NCBI GenBank assembly: GCA_903813345.2
Contig: CAIIXF020000009.1
Location: 26,758,740 to 26,822,739 of the forward strand
DNA: 64,000 nt
Direction of reading: 5' to 3'
DNA from: Owenia fusiformis
Taxonomy: Eukaryota; Annelida; Polychaeta; Sabellida; Oweniidae
The position numbers and the translations under genes were made by a program. The notes under the pieces are model-generated. The model ran no database searches. It was not told where the DNA came from and saw only the letters and a list, made by a program, of their open reading frames with translations. Positions 24,201 to 34,192 of the stretch are shown here, piece after piece; positions within the stretch are counted from its first letter, which is position 1; every line of letters starts with the position of its first letter.

Positions 24201-27200
24201 TTCTTATAGAAAATAATACATTATTGTAAAAATCTTTAGTTTTCCTGGAATTAAGTATTCACTTTTGTGATTTTTAGACAATAGGCATGACTAGGAATGA
24301 CATTAGCCAAAAATACTGTAAAATTTAAATAATTTTTTGTTTACCCTGCTCGCTATATCTGATACTCTCTTTAAACCCTCTATTCAGAACACTGATATAC
24401 ATACTGCATTTTAGGTCACAAGAACACATATGCTGTTGTGGTGGGAGCTTATCACTTTGGAATAGGCCAATACATATTTGCTAGAGATGCACTCGGTATT
24501 TCCAATGCCCTCTCTGACCACAGGATCATAGGAGGACTTAGGTAAAACATCTATGTCTATTACTGCTATTGCTGCATTAAGTGGCTATACATGTGCCTAT
24601 TAATTTATTGTTTGATTATGGTGCAATCTCTGTTTTTTTGAAAATGTTGAGGGAAGGTAAATGTACTTAGGTGCATCAAAAAGTTTTGCAATTTTGACTC
24701 TATCACAATAACTATATTGAGTTATGTCATCATATTTGGCACATACATTGATCATACATTTGTGGACATACCTGTAAAATTTGGAGATTGGATCTTCATT
24801 TTTAAAGAAAATATGGTTGTCATAGCAACATAAGATGCTTAAGATGATTAGCAATTTGGAGGCCACACATCGCTTCTTCAGCACTTTGGTGATAATGGTT
24901 TGGCAAGAAACAAATGAGATATCCAGTATTTTACTGATTTCGTCAATACTACTATTATAAGTAATATGTCCATCCTGTTCAATAAGTTCATTGATTCTTC
25001 TAGAGTTAAAGATGTCTTAGGTCTACCTTTCCCTGGCTTATCTGAGAGAGTTTTATGCTTTCCACTTTTGAAGACATTATACCACCTCCACAGTGTAGTA
25101 TCGTCTTTGGCCTCATCACCAAATGCACCTTTGACAATGTCATATATCTCTTTAAGTGCATTTAATAAGGTTTCTGTGTTTCCATTTTTGAATTTTACTT
25201 GTTGTAGACGTATCAGTCATTGTCCATTAGCCGATAGAGAAAATTTACTTGAAACAAAATGGCTGCCAGAATTCAAAAGTTCTCCCCACAAGCTACACCA
25301 AAATGTGAATCCATATGTCATAAGTCTTGTCTGATGTCATCAGAACAATAAGAAATAGAAAAAGGGGTTTGAAAAGACACACAAACCTGTAATTTAGGTG
25401 ACTGAATCATAATACAGGGTGTTAAAAAAACGCAACCCAAGGAAATCGCTATATCTTGGAAAATACTCATCCAATTATGTTCATATTTTCAGGAAATAAA
25501 GAAGAGACTGTGTATGTATAGCTCCTGTAAATGGTTACTTGTAAAACATGATGCCTTGGACACCTGCTCAAAAGACAGTTGTACTAGGAAAATACGAAAA
25601 ACACAGCCAGGGATGACTGCAACCTCAAAAAAATTAAATAACTTTCTAACCATAGTGTTTTGGCACTTCAAATTTGGCACAAATCATCTTCATGCACTGT
25701 ATGGTAAATCTGTAGAGTGAAATCAAAATCACTTCAGGGACTTTACAGTCATGGTTGAAATGCTTTCAAATCGCAGTCAAACGCCCTGGTTCAGGGAGAC
25801 TTAAGAAGGCATTTTGACCATGACTGTAAAGTCCCAGGAGTGATTTTGATGAAACTCTACAAATTCACCACACATTGAATGTGGATAATTTGTGCTAAAT
25901 CTGAAGTGCCAAAATACCATGGTTAGAAAGTTAATGGTTTTATTGCTGTGGCAGTCACCTCTGACTGCGTTTTCATGTTTTCCTAGAACAACTGTCATTT
26001 AAGCATGTGTCCAAGGCATCATGTTTTACAACTAACTGACAACAGGAGCTATACATACACAGCCTCTTCTTTCTTTTCCTGAAAAAATGAACATAATTGA
26101 ATTAGTATTTTTCAAGATATAGTGATTTTCCATTCGCGTTTTTCGTAATTTGCTAGTACAACTGTCTTTTGAGCAAGTGTCCAAGACATCATGTTTTACA
26201 ACTAACTAACAACAGGGGCTATACATACACAGTCTCTTCTTTCTTTCCTGAAAATATGAACATAATTGGATGAGTATTTTCCAAGATATAGCGATTTCCT
26301 TGGGTTGCGTTTTTTTTGAACACCCTGTGATAACACAATATAAAATAATTTAAAATTAACATATTCTAGGTGGAACCGAGTACCCTCGGGTCCTGTTACC
26401 ATAGTAACCATATCTTTTTAACCAATCGCAGATGAGCAATCAAATCGTGACACATTATGTATAGATATATGGTATATAATTGTGCCAAATTTCAAATCAA
26501 AGCTATATGTAGAACTTGAGATAGTATCAAATTTGCAAAACTTTTTGATGCACCCAAGTATGTTCGGTAATGGTCATCATGAAATAAAATCCCAGTTACC
26601 TTCCTTTAAGCGATGGAAGATATTGTTGAACTGTAGCACCTATGCACAATATGTGAACAATTGATCATACTCCAGAGATTACATGTCAATAAGCCTGGTT
26701 TATGGATAAATGTATGGACATTACTTTCACTGGATACTGACCAGTGATAGTGTCACTCCAGGGTCAACAAAAATCAAATTAAAGCCACCATAATCAGACT
26801 TGCCAACCTAAAATGAAAAATTTTCGGGAGATTTAAAAAAAATTGCGGTACTTTTACGGGAGTTTTTTTCAAAATCCGGTAGTTTTTGGGGGAGTTTTTT
26901 GAAAAAAAGTGGGAGTTTTTACGGTAAATTTTGAAAAAACTGGGGTTTTTACGGAATATCTTTTAAAAAAGGTATTTTTCGTGGTAAATTTTAAAAAACG
27001 TGACTTTCTACGGAAGATTTCAGAAAAAACGGGAGTTATTGCGGTAGGTTCTGAAAAAACTGGAGTTTTTACGGTAGGTTTTGAAAAAACGGTAATTTTT
27101 ACGGCAGATTTAAAAAAAAACTGGAGTTTTTTCCGGTGGATTTCTGAAAAAAACGGGAGTTTTTAAGGTAGATTTCTGAAAAAACTGGAGTTTTTACAGC

Positions 27201-30200
27201 AGATTTTGAGAAAACGGGAGTTATTACGGTAGATTCCTGAAAAAAGGGAATTTTTTCTTAAGATTTTGAAAAAACTGGAGTTTTTACAGTAGATTTTGAA
27301 AGAACAGGAGTTCTTACGCTAGGTTTCTGAAAAAAATGGTGTTTTTACGGTAGATTTTGAATTAAACGTGAGTTTTTACGGTAGATTTTGAGAAAACGGG
27401 AGTTTTTACGGTATTAAATCCAGCAATTTAATTGGTTGAAATTATTATGACGCATGCGCAGTTAATAAATTAATTAGAAACTTATAATCTAAGATAGATG
27501 TCACTTACGTTCATTATTTCACAGCAGTCCCTACCCATAATGCGCCTTATATTGCGGGAATATTTTGTTTAGCGCCATTTAAAAACAAAATGTATTCTCC
27601 CGACAGAAGTATGACAGAATATGAACTGCCCCCCCCCCCATTTGTGGGCATTTGGTGTGCAAACTTATACCGAACTGATCGTAGAAAAGCAATTTGAATC
27701 ATGGGAATAAAGTACTTTTAAGTTATTTATGAAAGTACTGATAGTGAACCATGGGAGCCAATCCTTCTTGGAGTAAAAGAAGCGTGCCTGCAATAATCAA
27801 GGTCACAAATTTGTCAAATTCCTTTTAAATACGGGAGATTTCGACAGCAAAAAACAGAGATTTTACGGGAGTTATACCAAGAATACGGGAGATTTTACGG
27901 GAGTTATACCAGAAAACGGAAGATTTTACAGGAGTTATACCAAGAATATGGGAGATTTTACAGGAGTTATACCAGAATACGGGAGATTTTACAGGAGAAT
28001 TCAGCAAAAATATGGGAGATTTTACAGCCATATTTTTAAAAAAAACTACGGGAGGTTTTAGTAGAAATACTAAGTTTACAGATTCCTGAAAAAAGGGAAT
28101 TTTTTCTTAAGATTTTGAAAAAACTGGAGTTTTTACAGTAGATTTTGAAAGAACAGGAGTTCTTACGGTAGGTTTCTGAAAAAAATGGTGTTTTTACGGT
28201 AGATTTTGAATTAAACGTGAGTTTTTACGGTAGATTTTGAGAAAACGGGAGTTTTTACGGTATTAAATCCAGCAATTTAATTGGTTGAAATTATTATGAC
28301 GCATGCGCAGTTAATAAATTAATTAGAAACTTATAATCTTAGATAGATGTCACTTACGTTCATTATTTCACAGCAGTCCCTACCCATAATGCGCCTTATA
28401 TTGCGGGAATATTTTGTTTAGCGCCATTTAAAAACAAAATGTATTCTCCCGACAGAAGTATGACAGAATATGAACTGCCCCCCCCCCATTTGTGGACATT
28501 TGGTGTGCAAACTTATACCGAACTGATCGTAGAAAAGCAATTTGAATCATGGGAATAAAGTACTTTTAAGTTATTTATGAAAGTACTGATAGTGAACCAT
28601 GGGAGCCAATCCTTCTTGGAGTAAAAGAAGCGTGCCTGCAATAATCAAGGTCACAAATTTGTCAAATTCCTTTTAAATACGGGAGATTTCGACAGCAAAA
28701 AACAGAGATTTTACGGGAGTTATACCAAGAATACGGGAGATTTTACGGGAGTTATACCAGAAAACGGAAGATTTTACAGGAGTTATACCAAGAATATGGG
28801 AGATTTTACAGGAGTTATACCAGAATACGGGAGATTTTACAGGAGAATTCAGCAAAAATATGGGAGATTTTACAGCCATATTTTTAAAAAAAATTACGGG
28901 AGGTTTTAGTAGAAATACTAAGTTTACAGGAGTTTTACGGGAGAAAACGGTATGGGAGTTTGGTATTTTTTACGGAAAAACAAAAAATTTACGGGAGATT
29001 CCCATAAAAAAAACGGGAGGTTGGCAAGTCTGAACAGAAAAGAAGGTTTGCATGAAAATGATGATACAAGTGAAACCTTTATCAGATTGATAAACAATCC
29101 TGCCCATGCTCAAGCTTTGCTTGATCTAGATCCTCACAAAAATATAAATACTCTCCTTATTATTATGAAGAAAAAATAATGGACTATTTAAAAGAATTAT
29201 CCTCAAAACGTATGATTAGAATATTTGTGCCTTACAAATGAAATGTTTTGATAATGTTTTATAAATCCATTAAAAATTCAAATTTGTGCCAAAGTAATTA
29301 TTTATGGATTAATGATTAATTTTATCTAATTTTGAGATTTTCTCTTTTCAGGGAGGGTAAAAATCTGTTCACCTATTCACCAGCACTTACCACAGCAAAA
29401 CCAACATCCTCTAATATCTTGGATAGAATACGCCAGATCAAAGAGGAAGTGGCCAACCTTGAGGATGCAACATTTATATTTTACTATTCTGGCCATTGCT
29501 GTAATGGAACAGAACTTGTCCTCAAAGAGGGAAGTGATGTTCTCTCCCAGGATCAACTTTGTGAATTGTTTAGCGATTTGAATGTGGTTGAATTGTTAGT
29601 GGTGATGGACTGTTGCTATGCTGCATCCTTTGATACTCTATCAAGAAGCTCATCTACATCATCAACTGATCACCATGCCAACAAATGTCAATCTGAAATA
29701 CCTATCCTTGTGAAAGATACCAATGGAGAAGCCACACATAAAGCTCGTCCTGAAGGACACGATGGGACTGACGGTGCACAAAATAAACCAGGACCCAACC
29801 AATCAGACAGTTCAAGATTTTGCCAGGTGCAATGGTCAGCTTCTGGTCCAGATCAGCAAGCTCGAGGATTTGTAAATGAATACAGTATGTTTACAAAACA
29901 TTTTATAGCTGGTCTACAGAGTGGGGTACAGTGTGCTCTAAACAAAAAGAATTGCAAACCTTGTGAAAAATTAAGAAAATTATCAGAGGTTCATGAATGT
30001 GTAACTTTACCAAACCTGGGGGATTATGTCTCTGATCATATTGCTATGGAGGCACACGACAAAGAACTTTCCCCACAGCAACCACAAACACATGGATCAA
30101 TGAGAGAGATCTTCAAGATGGCATATTCTAACAGCAAGCAATTATACTATGAATATCCTTGCAGACATGGAAGGGACAACCTTGGTAAAGCGCGTATTGA

Positions 30201-31197
30201 AAGAATACATGAAGATTTCGAAGTTCTGAAGAGCCAAATATGGAGAAGTATACAAGGTATGTAAACTCTTTCATTTGATCTGTTTAGATTACTGACTATT
30301 AATGATAATGTTTATAATCTCAATCGAATTCTGATTGGTAAAAGAGAAGTTGATAATTTTGACTGTAAAATAATTTAACAGTGAGTTCATTAACCATTAA
30401 AGGGTTTCATGAAAATTAAAATATCATGATGAATATGGGAGAGCCCATTTACATTAAGTGTTTGGCAGACAATTAATATAAAATACACTTTTACTATAGT
30501 ATACAATGAGGTGAACTTAAAATTTTATTTTAGGGTTCATATCAAGATGCATCACTAAAGATGATCTTATAATATCCTCTGACAAATGTCCCATCTCAGA
30601 CATTGCGAGATTCAACAATTGTAAGGACCGAGGGTCTGCAATAGAGGTCTATATCTTAGATGAACTGAAGCAACTTACTCCAGACCATGCTGTGTTCTTA
30701 AGAGATGGTGACTATGAAGCTGTGATCAAGGTGTTGGATAGCTGGAAGGTTTTTGTGGAGCAACGTGACTTGGAATGTGGGCTATTAGAGGGAGTGAAGT
30801 TACATAAGCTGCCACTCAATCAACAGGTAATCAATCATACAATTGTTGCTGTCATATGTCATATATGTAAACTTGAGATTGTAGACAATGCATTGGTAGA
30901 TCAATTGTACATGTTGAATGCAATTTCGCTACTCCCCACTTTCTAAATGTCCATATTACTCAGAATATTGATTTTCCATTTCAGGAGTGTTCTGATGGGG
31001 TTGCTGGAAGGTTCCAAGTGTCTGTTCCCAAGGACACGAGTATTGACTTCAACGCCACCTGTTGGGAGGAACTAGAGAATCACAGTTGTTTTGATTTAAT
31101 TGAGATTTTGCGTATGTGTCAGCAAAAACATGCAGCTATAAACATTCAAGTGCAGTCGGATGGTTATATCAGATTTGAAATGATTTTACGTCACTAG
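12256..31197 (+). CDS. TIR / DED-DED / IRAK-like kinase / RING-like / caspase-like fusion protein
   Basis: Fifteen exons: 12256-12687, 13252-13318, 14579-15379, 16343-16440, 16631-16698, 17080-17250, 17573-17814, 21150-21289, 21691-21801, 22314-22407, 23351-23488, 24415-24541, 29352-30256, 30534-30826, 30985-31197. Every junction keeps phase, and the total is 3900 nt, or 1299 residues plus stop. Domains by approximate residue: TIR 1-144; DED-like 167-249 and 264-357; kinase 420-710 (G-loop IGKGGFGKVYKG, Lys446, Glu467, Tyr496 gatekeeper as in IRAKs, HRDVKPGN 552-559); Cys-rich RING-like 733-780; caspase-like C14 789-1110 with YYSGHC (His878) and DCCYA (Cys918); unique C-terminus with no recognised domain. 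Odd points: the DFG position reads DPS and the APE position reads DPD, so kinase activity is uncertain. Likely role (inference): cytosolic sensor-adaptor in Toll/cell-death signalling. No signal peptide or membrane segment. Possible poly(A) signal at 31734-31739. Confidence 0.85.
12880..13060 (-). repeat. tRNA-derived SINE in intron 1 of the fusion gene
   Basis: On the minus strand, TGGCTCAGGGGTAGAGC resembles a tRNA A box and GTGTTCAATTTCC a B box. The tail phrases CAAGCCAGATA, AGTGTGCTAAATTCAATG and GTAGTAGCAACTTG recur in a second copy at about 14205-14335. Two copies with the same order support a SINE family. Confidence 0.65.
13950..14459. repeat. Palindromic MITE-like element with SINE-like core
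   Basis: The left end (GGAATACAGGCTTTGTATAA, then CCTCCTACCTCATACCCAC, then GGGTTCAATTTTAAAG) is repeated in inverted orientation at the right end (CTTTAAAATTGAACCC through GGAGGTTTTTTATACAAAGC). Its centre holds a SINE-related piece (14205-14335). Related part-copies lie near 17940-18120 and 20520-20750, all in introns of the same gene. Confidence 0.75.
15660..16330. repeat. Palindromic element with repeated ATTATACCGA motifs
   Basis: The left arm holds several near-copies of CATTATACCGA (about 15703-15790). The right arm holds the reverse complement TCGGTATTATG / TCAGTATAATG (about 16231-16290). Outer blocks GGGCATTGATATTTTGG and CCCAATATTTTGACC also pair. It sits between kinase exons encoding the G-loop and the VAIK lysine, just upstream of the 16343 acceptor. 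Confidence 0.65.
17940..18120. repeat. Part-copy of the intronic palindromic family
   Basis: Contains CAGTCTTTGAAGGGTTCAATTTTA and, about 170 nt on, an inverted TTCAAAGA block. Both match arms of the element at 13950-14459. Confidence 0.5.
18187..18640. repeat. Dispersed intronic repeat with GTCACCACC palindrome head
   Basis: Begins with ATGTCACCACCAAAAAGTGGTGACAT, a short perfect palindrome. Tandem-like blocks follow around CATCTACAAGTT and AGGTCAAA (three imperfect repeats). It lies directly next to the nested element that starts at 18647. Class unknown. Confidence 0.45.
18647..20224. mobile_element. Outer TIR element, host of a nested mariner-type element
   Basis: The left arm at 18647-18712 (GGTAAAGTCAGATACCGTTG, then TCACAAATGGCGGACATAACC) is repeated inverted at 20157-20224 (GGTTATGTCCGCCATTTGTG, then TCTGACTTTACCGTTGTCAG). 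This gives a 1.58-kb unit with terminal inverted repeats of about 65 bp. A second element (19006-20057) lies inside it. No transposase was seen for the outer unit. Confidence 0.75.
19006..20057. mobile_element. Non-autonomous mariner-type element, flanked by TA
   Basis: Ends are CCAGGTCGTTCAATAAGTTC and its inverse at 20057, flanked by TA on both sides as in Tc1/mariner target sites. Subterminal inverted repeats also pair (GGTAGGCGGGGCACTTT with AAAGTGCCCCGCCTACC). The centre keeps only short frames, so it is defective. A truncated right end of the same family is at 21430-21572. Confidence 0.8.
20520..20750. repeat. Degraded copy of the intronic palindromic family
   Basis: Shares ACCTTCAAAGACTGTATTATG, CCCACATATGTG and TTTTTGTACAAAGCC blocks with the element at 13950-14459. 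One arm only is clear. Confidence 0.5.
21430..21572. repeat. Solo right end of the 19006-20057 mariner family
   Basis: AAATTTCATGAGAAAATATC, TGAAATGAGAGCATTTTTCC and GTGAACTTATTGAACGACCT appear in the same order as at the right end of the element ending at 20057. No left end is nearby, so this is a truncated copy between two kinase exons. Confidence 0.75.
22187..22215. repeat. Short perfect hairpin
   Basis: AAGGACGTCAA and TTGACGTCCTT pair around CCTGACG. It is intronic and probably a small mobile-element remnant. Confidence 0.6.
22800..23270. repeat. Degraded repeat with GCGAAATATAATAGCCGCGAA motif
   Basis: The phrase GCGAAATATAATAGC followed by GCGAAA occurs near 22864-22886, and related pieces occur near 23170-23225. 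The CG content is locally high within an AT-rich intron. The block lies between the two exons of the Cys-rich module. Class unknown. Confidence 0.45.
24666..26558 (-). mobile_element. Mariner-type element with broken transposase, carrying a second insertion
   Basis: The terminal inverted repeat starts CTTAGGTGCATCAAAAAGTT at 24666 and pairs with the right end at 26558. TA flanks both sides (24664-24665 and 26559-26560). On the minus strand, about 25250-24970 encodes a mariner-like helix-turn-helix piece containing ALKEIYDIVKGAFGDEAKDD, then LWRWYNVFKSGKH, then KPGKGRP, typical of mariner N-termini. The DDE catalytic part was not found. Position 25415-26327 is occupied by another palindromic element. 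Confidence 0.8.
25415..26327. mobile_element. Foldback element with CAGGGTGTT ends nested in the mariner copy
   Basis: The left end is CAGGGTGTTAAAAAAACGCA followed by ACCCAAGGAAATCGCTATAT. The same sequence returns inverted at the right end. The inverted pairing extends over most of the element (for example TAGCTCCTGTAA.. with ..AACAGGAGCTATA), with the centre near 25790. The right arm carries an extra direct repeat of about 160 bp (about 25990-26140 and 26155-26300). No transposase frame. Confidence 0.8.
26796..29032. mobile_element. TIR-bounded element packed with ACGGGAGTTTT minisatellite
   Basis: CAGACTTGCCAACCT at the left and AGGTTGGCAAGTCTG at the right form a 15-bp perfect terminal inverted repeat. 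The inside is mostly tandem units of 35-40 bp around ACGGGAGTTTTTACGGTAG (left part, plus sense) and ACGGGAGATTTTACGGGAG (right part). A segment of about 848 bp is duplicated head to tail (27230-28078 and 28079-28925). The CAG...GCCAA ends suggest a hAT-like origin, but no transposase or clear 8-bp target duplication was found. It fills the long intron before the caspase exon. Confidence 0.75.
27230..28925. repeat. 848-bp direct tandem duplication inside the satellite element
   Basis: Positions offset by 848 are almost identical, including a non-repetitive stretch with GACGCATGCGCAGTTAATAA and a C-run of slightly different length (nine or ten C versus eight or nine). The two copies differ at very few sites, so the duplication is young. 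Confidence 0.9.
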
Positions 31198-31733
31198 GAC
31201 ATGTAGGACAGGACATAAAAATTAATGAAACTCCATATTAGGTCTGTATATCACTCTACTATACCTTGCATTTGGTGTACATGAGCAACCCATTTGGCTT
31301 ATCAGTAATGATAATGTGATTTGTTTTTATTTGTCAGATCCTTATTAAGGTTTATCGGATGACTGTTAGATGTTAATGAGGTACTTTCAAAAATATATTA
31401 AATAATTCAATTAGACAAACATAGTATCTTATGCATTTCTAGGGGTTAGGTATAGTAGAGTGTATATGAGTACAGCCATATTGAATGGACTGGATATTAC
31501 ATGTAATTTGCAGTAGTTACTGGCACAGTTGGCATTGTTTTTTGCAACAAAAACTGAAACCGACGGACTTTATCTTAAAGATTATGCAGCAAAAATACAG
31601 TACAATGTGTATACATGTATGTATATGAATGTGTATAGTTTTACAATATGGATGCCCCATTAATCATTTGCACAGGACAAACAATTAATTTAGATATGTT
31701 AAAGTTATTTTGTTTATATTTTGACTGATTTAC

Positions 31734-31739
31734 AATAAA
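31734..31739 (+). terminator. Possible poly(A) signal of the fusion gene
   Basis: AATAAA, 537 nt after the stop codon at 31197, inside TTTACAATAAATTAGG. The duplicate copy keeps the same hexamer near 35472. No other evidence for transcript end. Confidence 0.4.
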
Positions 31740-32829
31740 TTAGGACGTGGTGAAGTAGAAGTTGCATGGCCTGAAAATGTTATCCATGAGGGTATAATTT
31801 CCATGTATGGAGCTTTTTGTGTAAACATCCCCAATCTGCCATGTACAGCAATGTACAGTGTTATTCTAGTATCACCTGTTTTGAACAGCGTAGAGTACTG
31901 TTTTTACAGCGGTGTACGGCACTTTACATGAAAATAAGTTTTAAATTTAATATCTACAAATATAGGAACTGAACATAAATTTATAATAATGATATCATTT
32001 TTATTCTGTTTTATAATTATATACAGTACAGCACATAGGATACATGTATTTCCATGGAATGTGTACAGTTTGATAATAAAACTGAAACTGTCAGGGAATA
32101 CTTTGATTTTTGCTACATTACAGTCAATCTGTTAATGCATTTTTTGTTATGGATAAAATATTATATTTACATAACGCTATATACACTAAATAAAACAAAC
32201 GGTCATTTATTTTATACATGTTATAAGGTAAAAATGAATGCTAAATACAATCTGTACTGTCTCAGTATTAAAATGCCAGACTTTATATTAAAAGAAGTAC
32301 CATAATAAATGACTGAAAATGGACAAAACGCAAACACTTTTTATGTCAAGTACTGTATGTAAAAACTTCTATATATGAATCATAAGGGGGGCTGTCAAAA
32401 TATCAATGGTCAAATAATGCGGTATGCAGGACACATTAGACTAAATTAAACCATTGGATTAAAATGTCCATTTTCTTGCCCTTTGATGTTCAGCAGCCTT
32501 GAATGATTGGTACAGACCATGTGATGTATTAGAGTATTTTTCCCAACTCAAACTTTGATATTGATTGAAAGGTAGTTTTCAACACAGTTCAGATAAATTA
32601 ATACAACATGGTATCATTAATGAATTGATTAGTTTCACGCCTGATGTGACACTGAACTATATATATATTAAATTTTTTATATCACTTGTAAAAATATTTT
32701 CTTTTGGAAAATAATAATCCAAAAATTGCACAGAGCCCAGAATGGCACAACTCAAACAAGGAAATAAATGTTTTCATCATCAGATTCTATCAGATCATCA
32801 GATTCTATATTGAAATAACAGTAATACCT

Positions 32830-33146
32830 GGGGCAGTGAATTCATAAGATCCGCGATCCGATCCGGATAAATTTCGTCATGGTAATGATGCATTGTGGGA
32901 TTAATCCAGGGATTAATCCAAAAATCTGTGAATTTGTACGATCCTGGGATTAATCTCAGGATAAATCTAAATCCACCTCTTGAGGTGGATTACTTTTTGG
33001 ATAAATTTTATCCAAATTCCAATGCAAATTGGATAAATCTTGGGGATTCACCTCCCCAAATATTTATCAGATTAGTAATCCAAGATTTATCCAAAAGATA
33101 AAATTTATCCGGATTGGATTGGGGATCGTACGAATTCATGGCCCCT
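32830..33146. mobile_element. MITE present only in duplication copy A
   Basis: The ends pair as inverted repeats: GGGCAGTGAATTCATAAGAT with GATCGTACGAATTCATGGCC, and GATCCGGATAAATTT with AAATTTATCCGGAT. The inside holds repeated GGATTAATCC and GGATAAATC motifs. The equivalent site in copy B (about 36640) lacks the whole block. Confidence 0.8.
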
Positions 33147-34192
33147 GTTGTATATGTGAACAACTTTGATTCCACTTTAACATGCTCCACACTCGAGAGG
33201 TCAGTTTAAGATTAAGTCAAATCAGACTGTGAGATGTAATCCACTTACTGAGGTGTTCACCTTATAGATGCTTTCAATTTGACAGGTTTTACTGTATTTC
33301 ATTTGATGATATGTCATAAGGTTTTCAAAAATGGGTCAAATGACAAACTGTAAGTCGTCGATCGGTCTCTTCAAAAAATCCCAGATTCTTGATTTTTTGG
33401 CACGTATCTCTTATTTACATTGATAGGCAACTCCATGTGGGAAAGGAAGGAGCTACCATACAGGAACAATTTTTGGAAAAATCAGGATTGAAATGTTTTG
33501 TAGATGAAATATCTAGAATGTTCATGTAACAAGGATAGCTAGCTGCACATAGACCTGATGCAATACAAACGAACCAACTATTTAACCTCCCATTTATATT
33601 ACAATCTCATAGATGGCATTCCGACAAAGCTAACATAGACTCACTTCCAATGTTGGAGATATATGTACATAGATATGATAGATATCACGATTTCTTGGTT
33701 TATATTACACAGTACAGTAAAACCTGTCTAATCTGAACGCCATTGGGACTGCCTTAACGTGTTTAGATTAGGAGGTGCTCACATTTCAAGGTTTTTGCAT
33801 TTGCGAGATTCCAGATTCTGAAGAAATGTGAGCCCTTTCTCAGTACATATTTATAGTTCATTTGACAACATAGCTTCACTGCTATGCACATGTTAAACAA
33901 AGTACATGCTTTAAATTACTATTGATTTAAAAGATGGCAACACTTCTATAAAAATAAATGTCATACAAACAACATTGCCATCTTTCAATGACATTGATAG
34001 AAACTTGATATATAAAGCTTGAAAGATCAAAAATATTTTTTTGATAATTTATTGTAAGCTTTGATGTGGTCCATTGAGCTGTTGTTGGTGTCAAATGAAA
34101 GATAAGGTTCTTATCAATACATTGGACATACTATGAAATTTAAATGTAAGTCTTCATTTTTGCCCAAAAAATGTTGAAAGTTGGCCTTTAAA
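33145..34192. other. Downstream part of copy A and unique spacer
   Basis: No coding exon. It includes a CAGTAAAACCTGTCTAATCT block near 33720 that also starts the palindromic element at about 37213 in copy B. About 315 bp (33878-34192) are unique between the two duplicate blocks. Confidence 0.5.

Larger units (their letters stand above)
30418..33877. repeat. Segmental tandem duplication, copy A
   Basis: Matches 34193-37382 at high identity, starting at TTAAAATATCATGATGAATA and ending near CATTTGACAACATAGCTT. It contains the last two exons of the fusion gene (30534-30826 and 30985-31197) and its 3' flank. Copy A alone carries a MITE at 32830-33146, which accounts for most of the length difference. 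Confidence 0.92.

Noticed and set aside
24966-25334. 122-residue plus-strand frame
   Set aside because: The opposite strand reads as a mariner transposase helix-turn-helix piece, so this is its shadow.
27825-28879. Two identical 68-residue minus-strand frames
   Set aside because: They are translations of the ACGGGAG minisatellite, copied by the 848-bp duplication.
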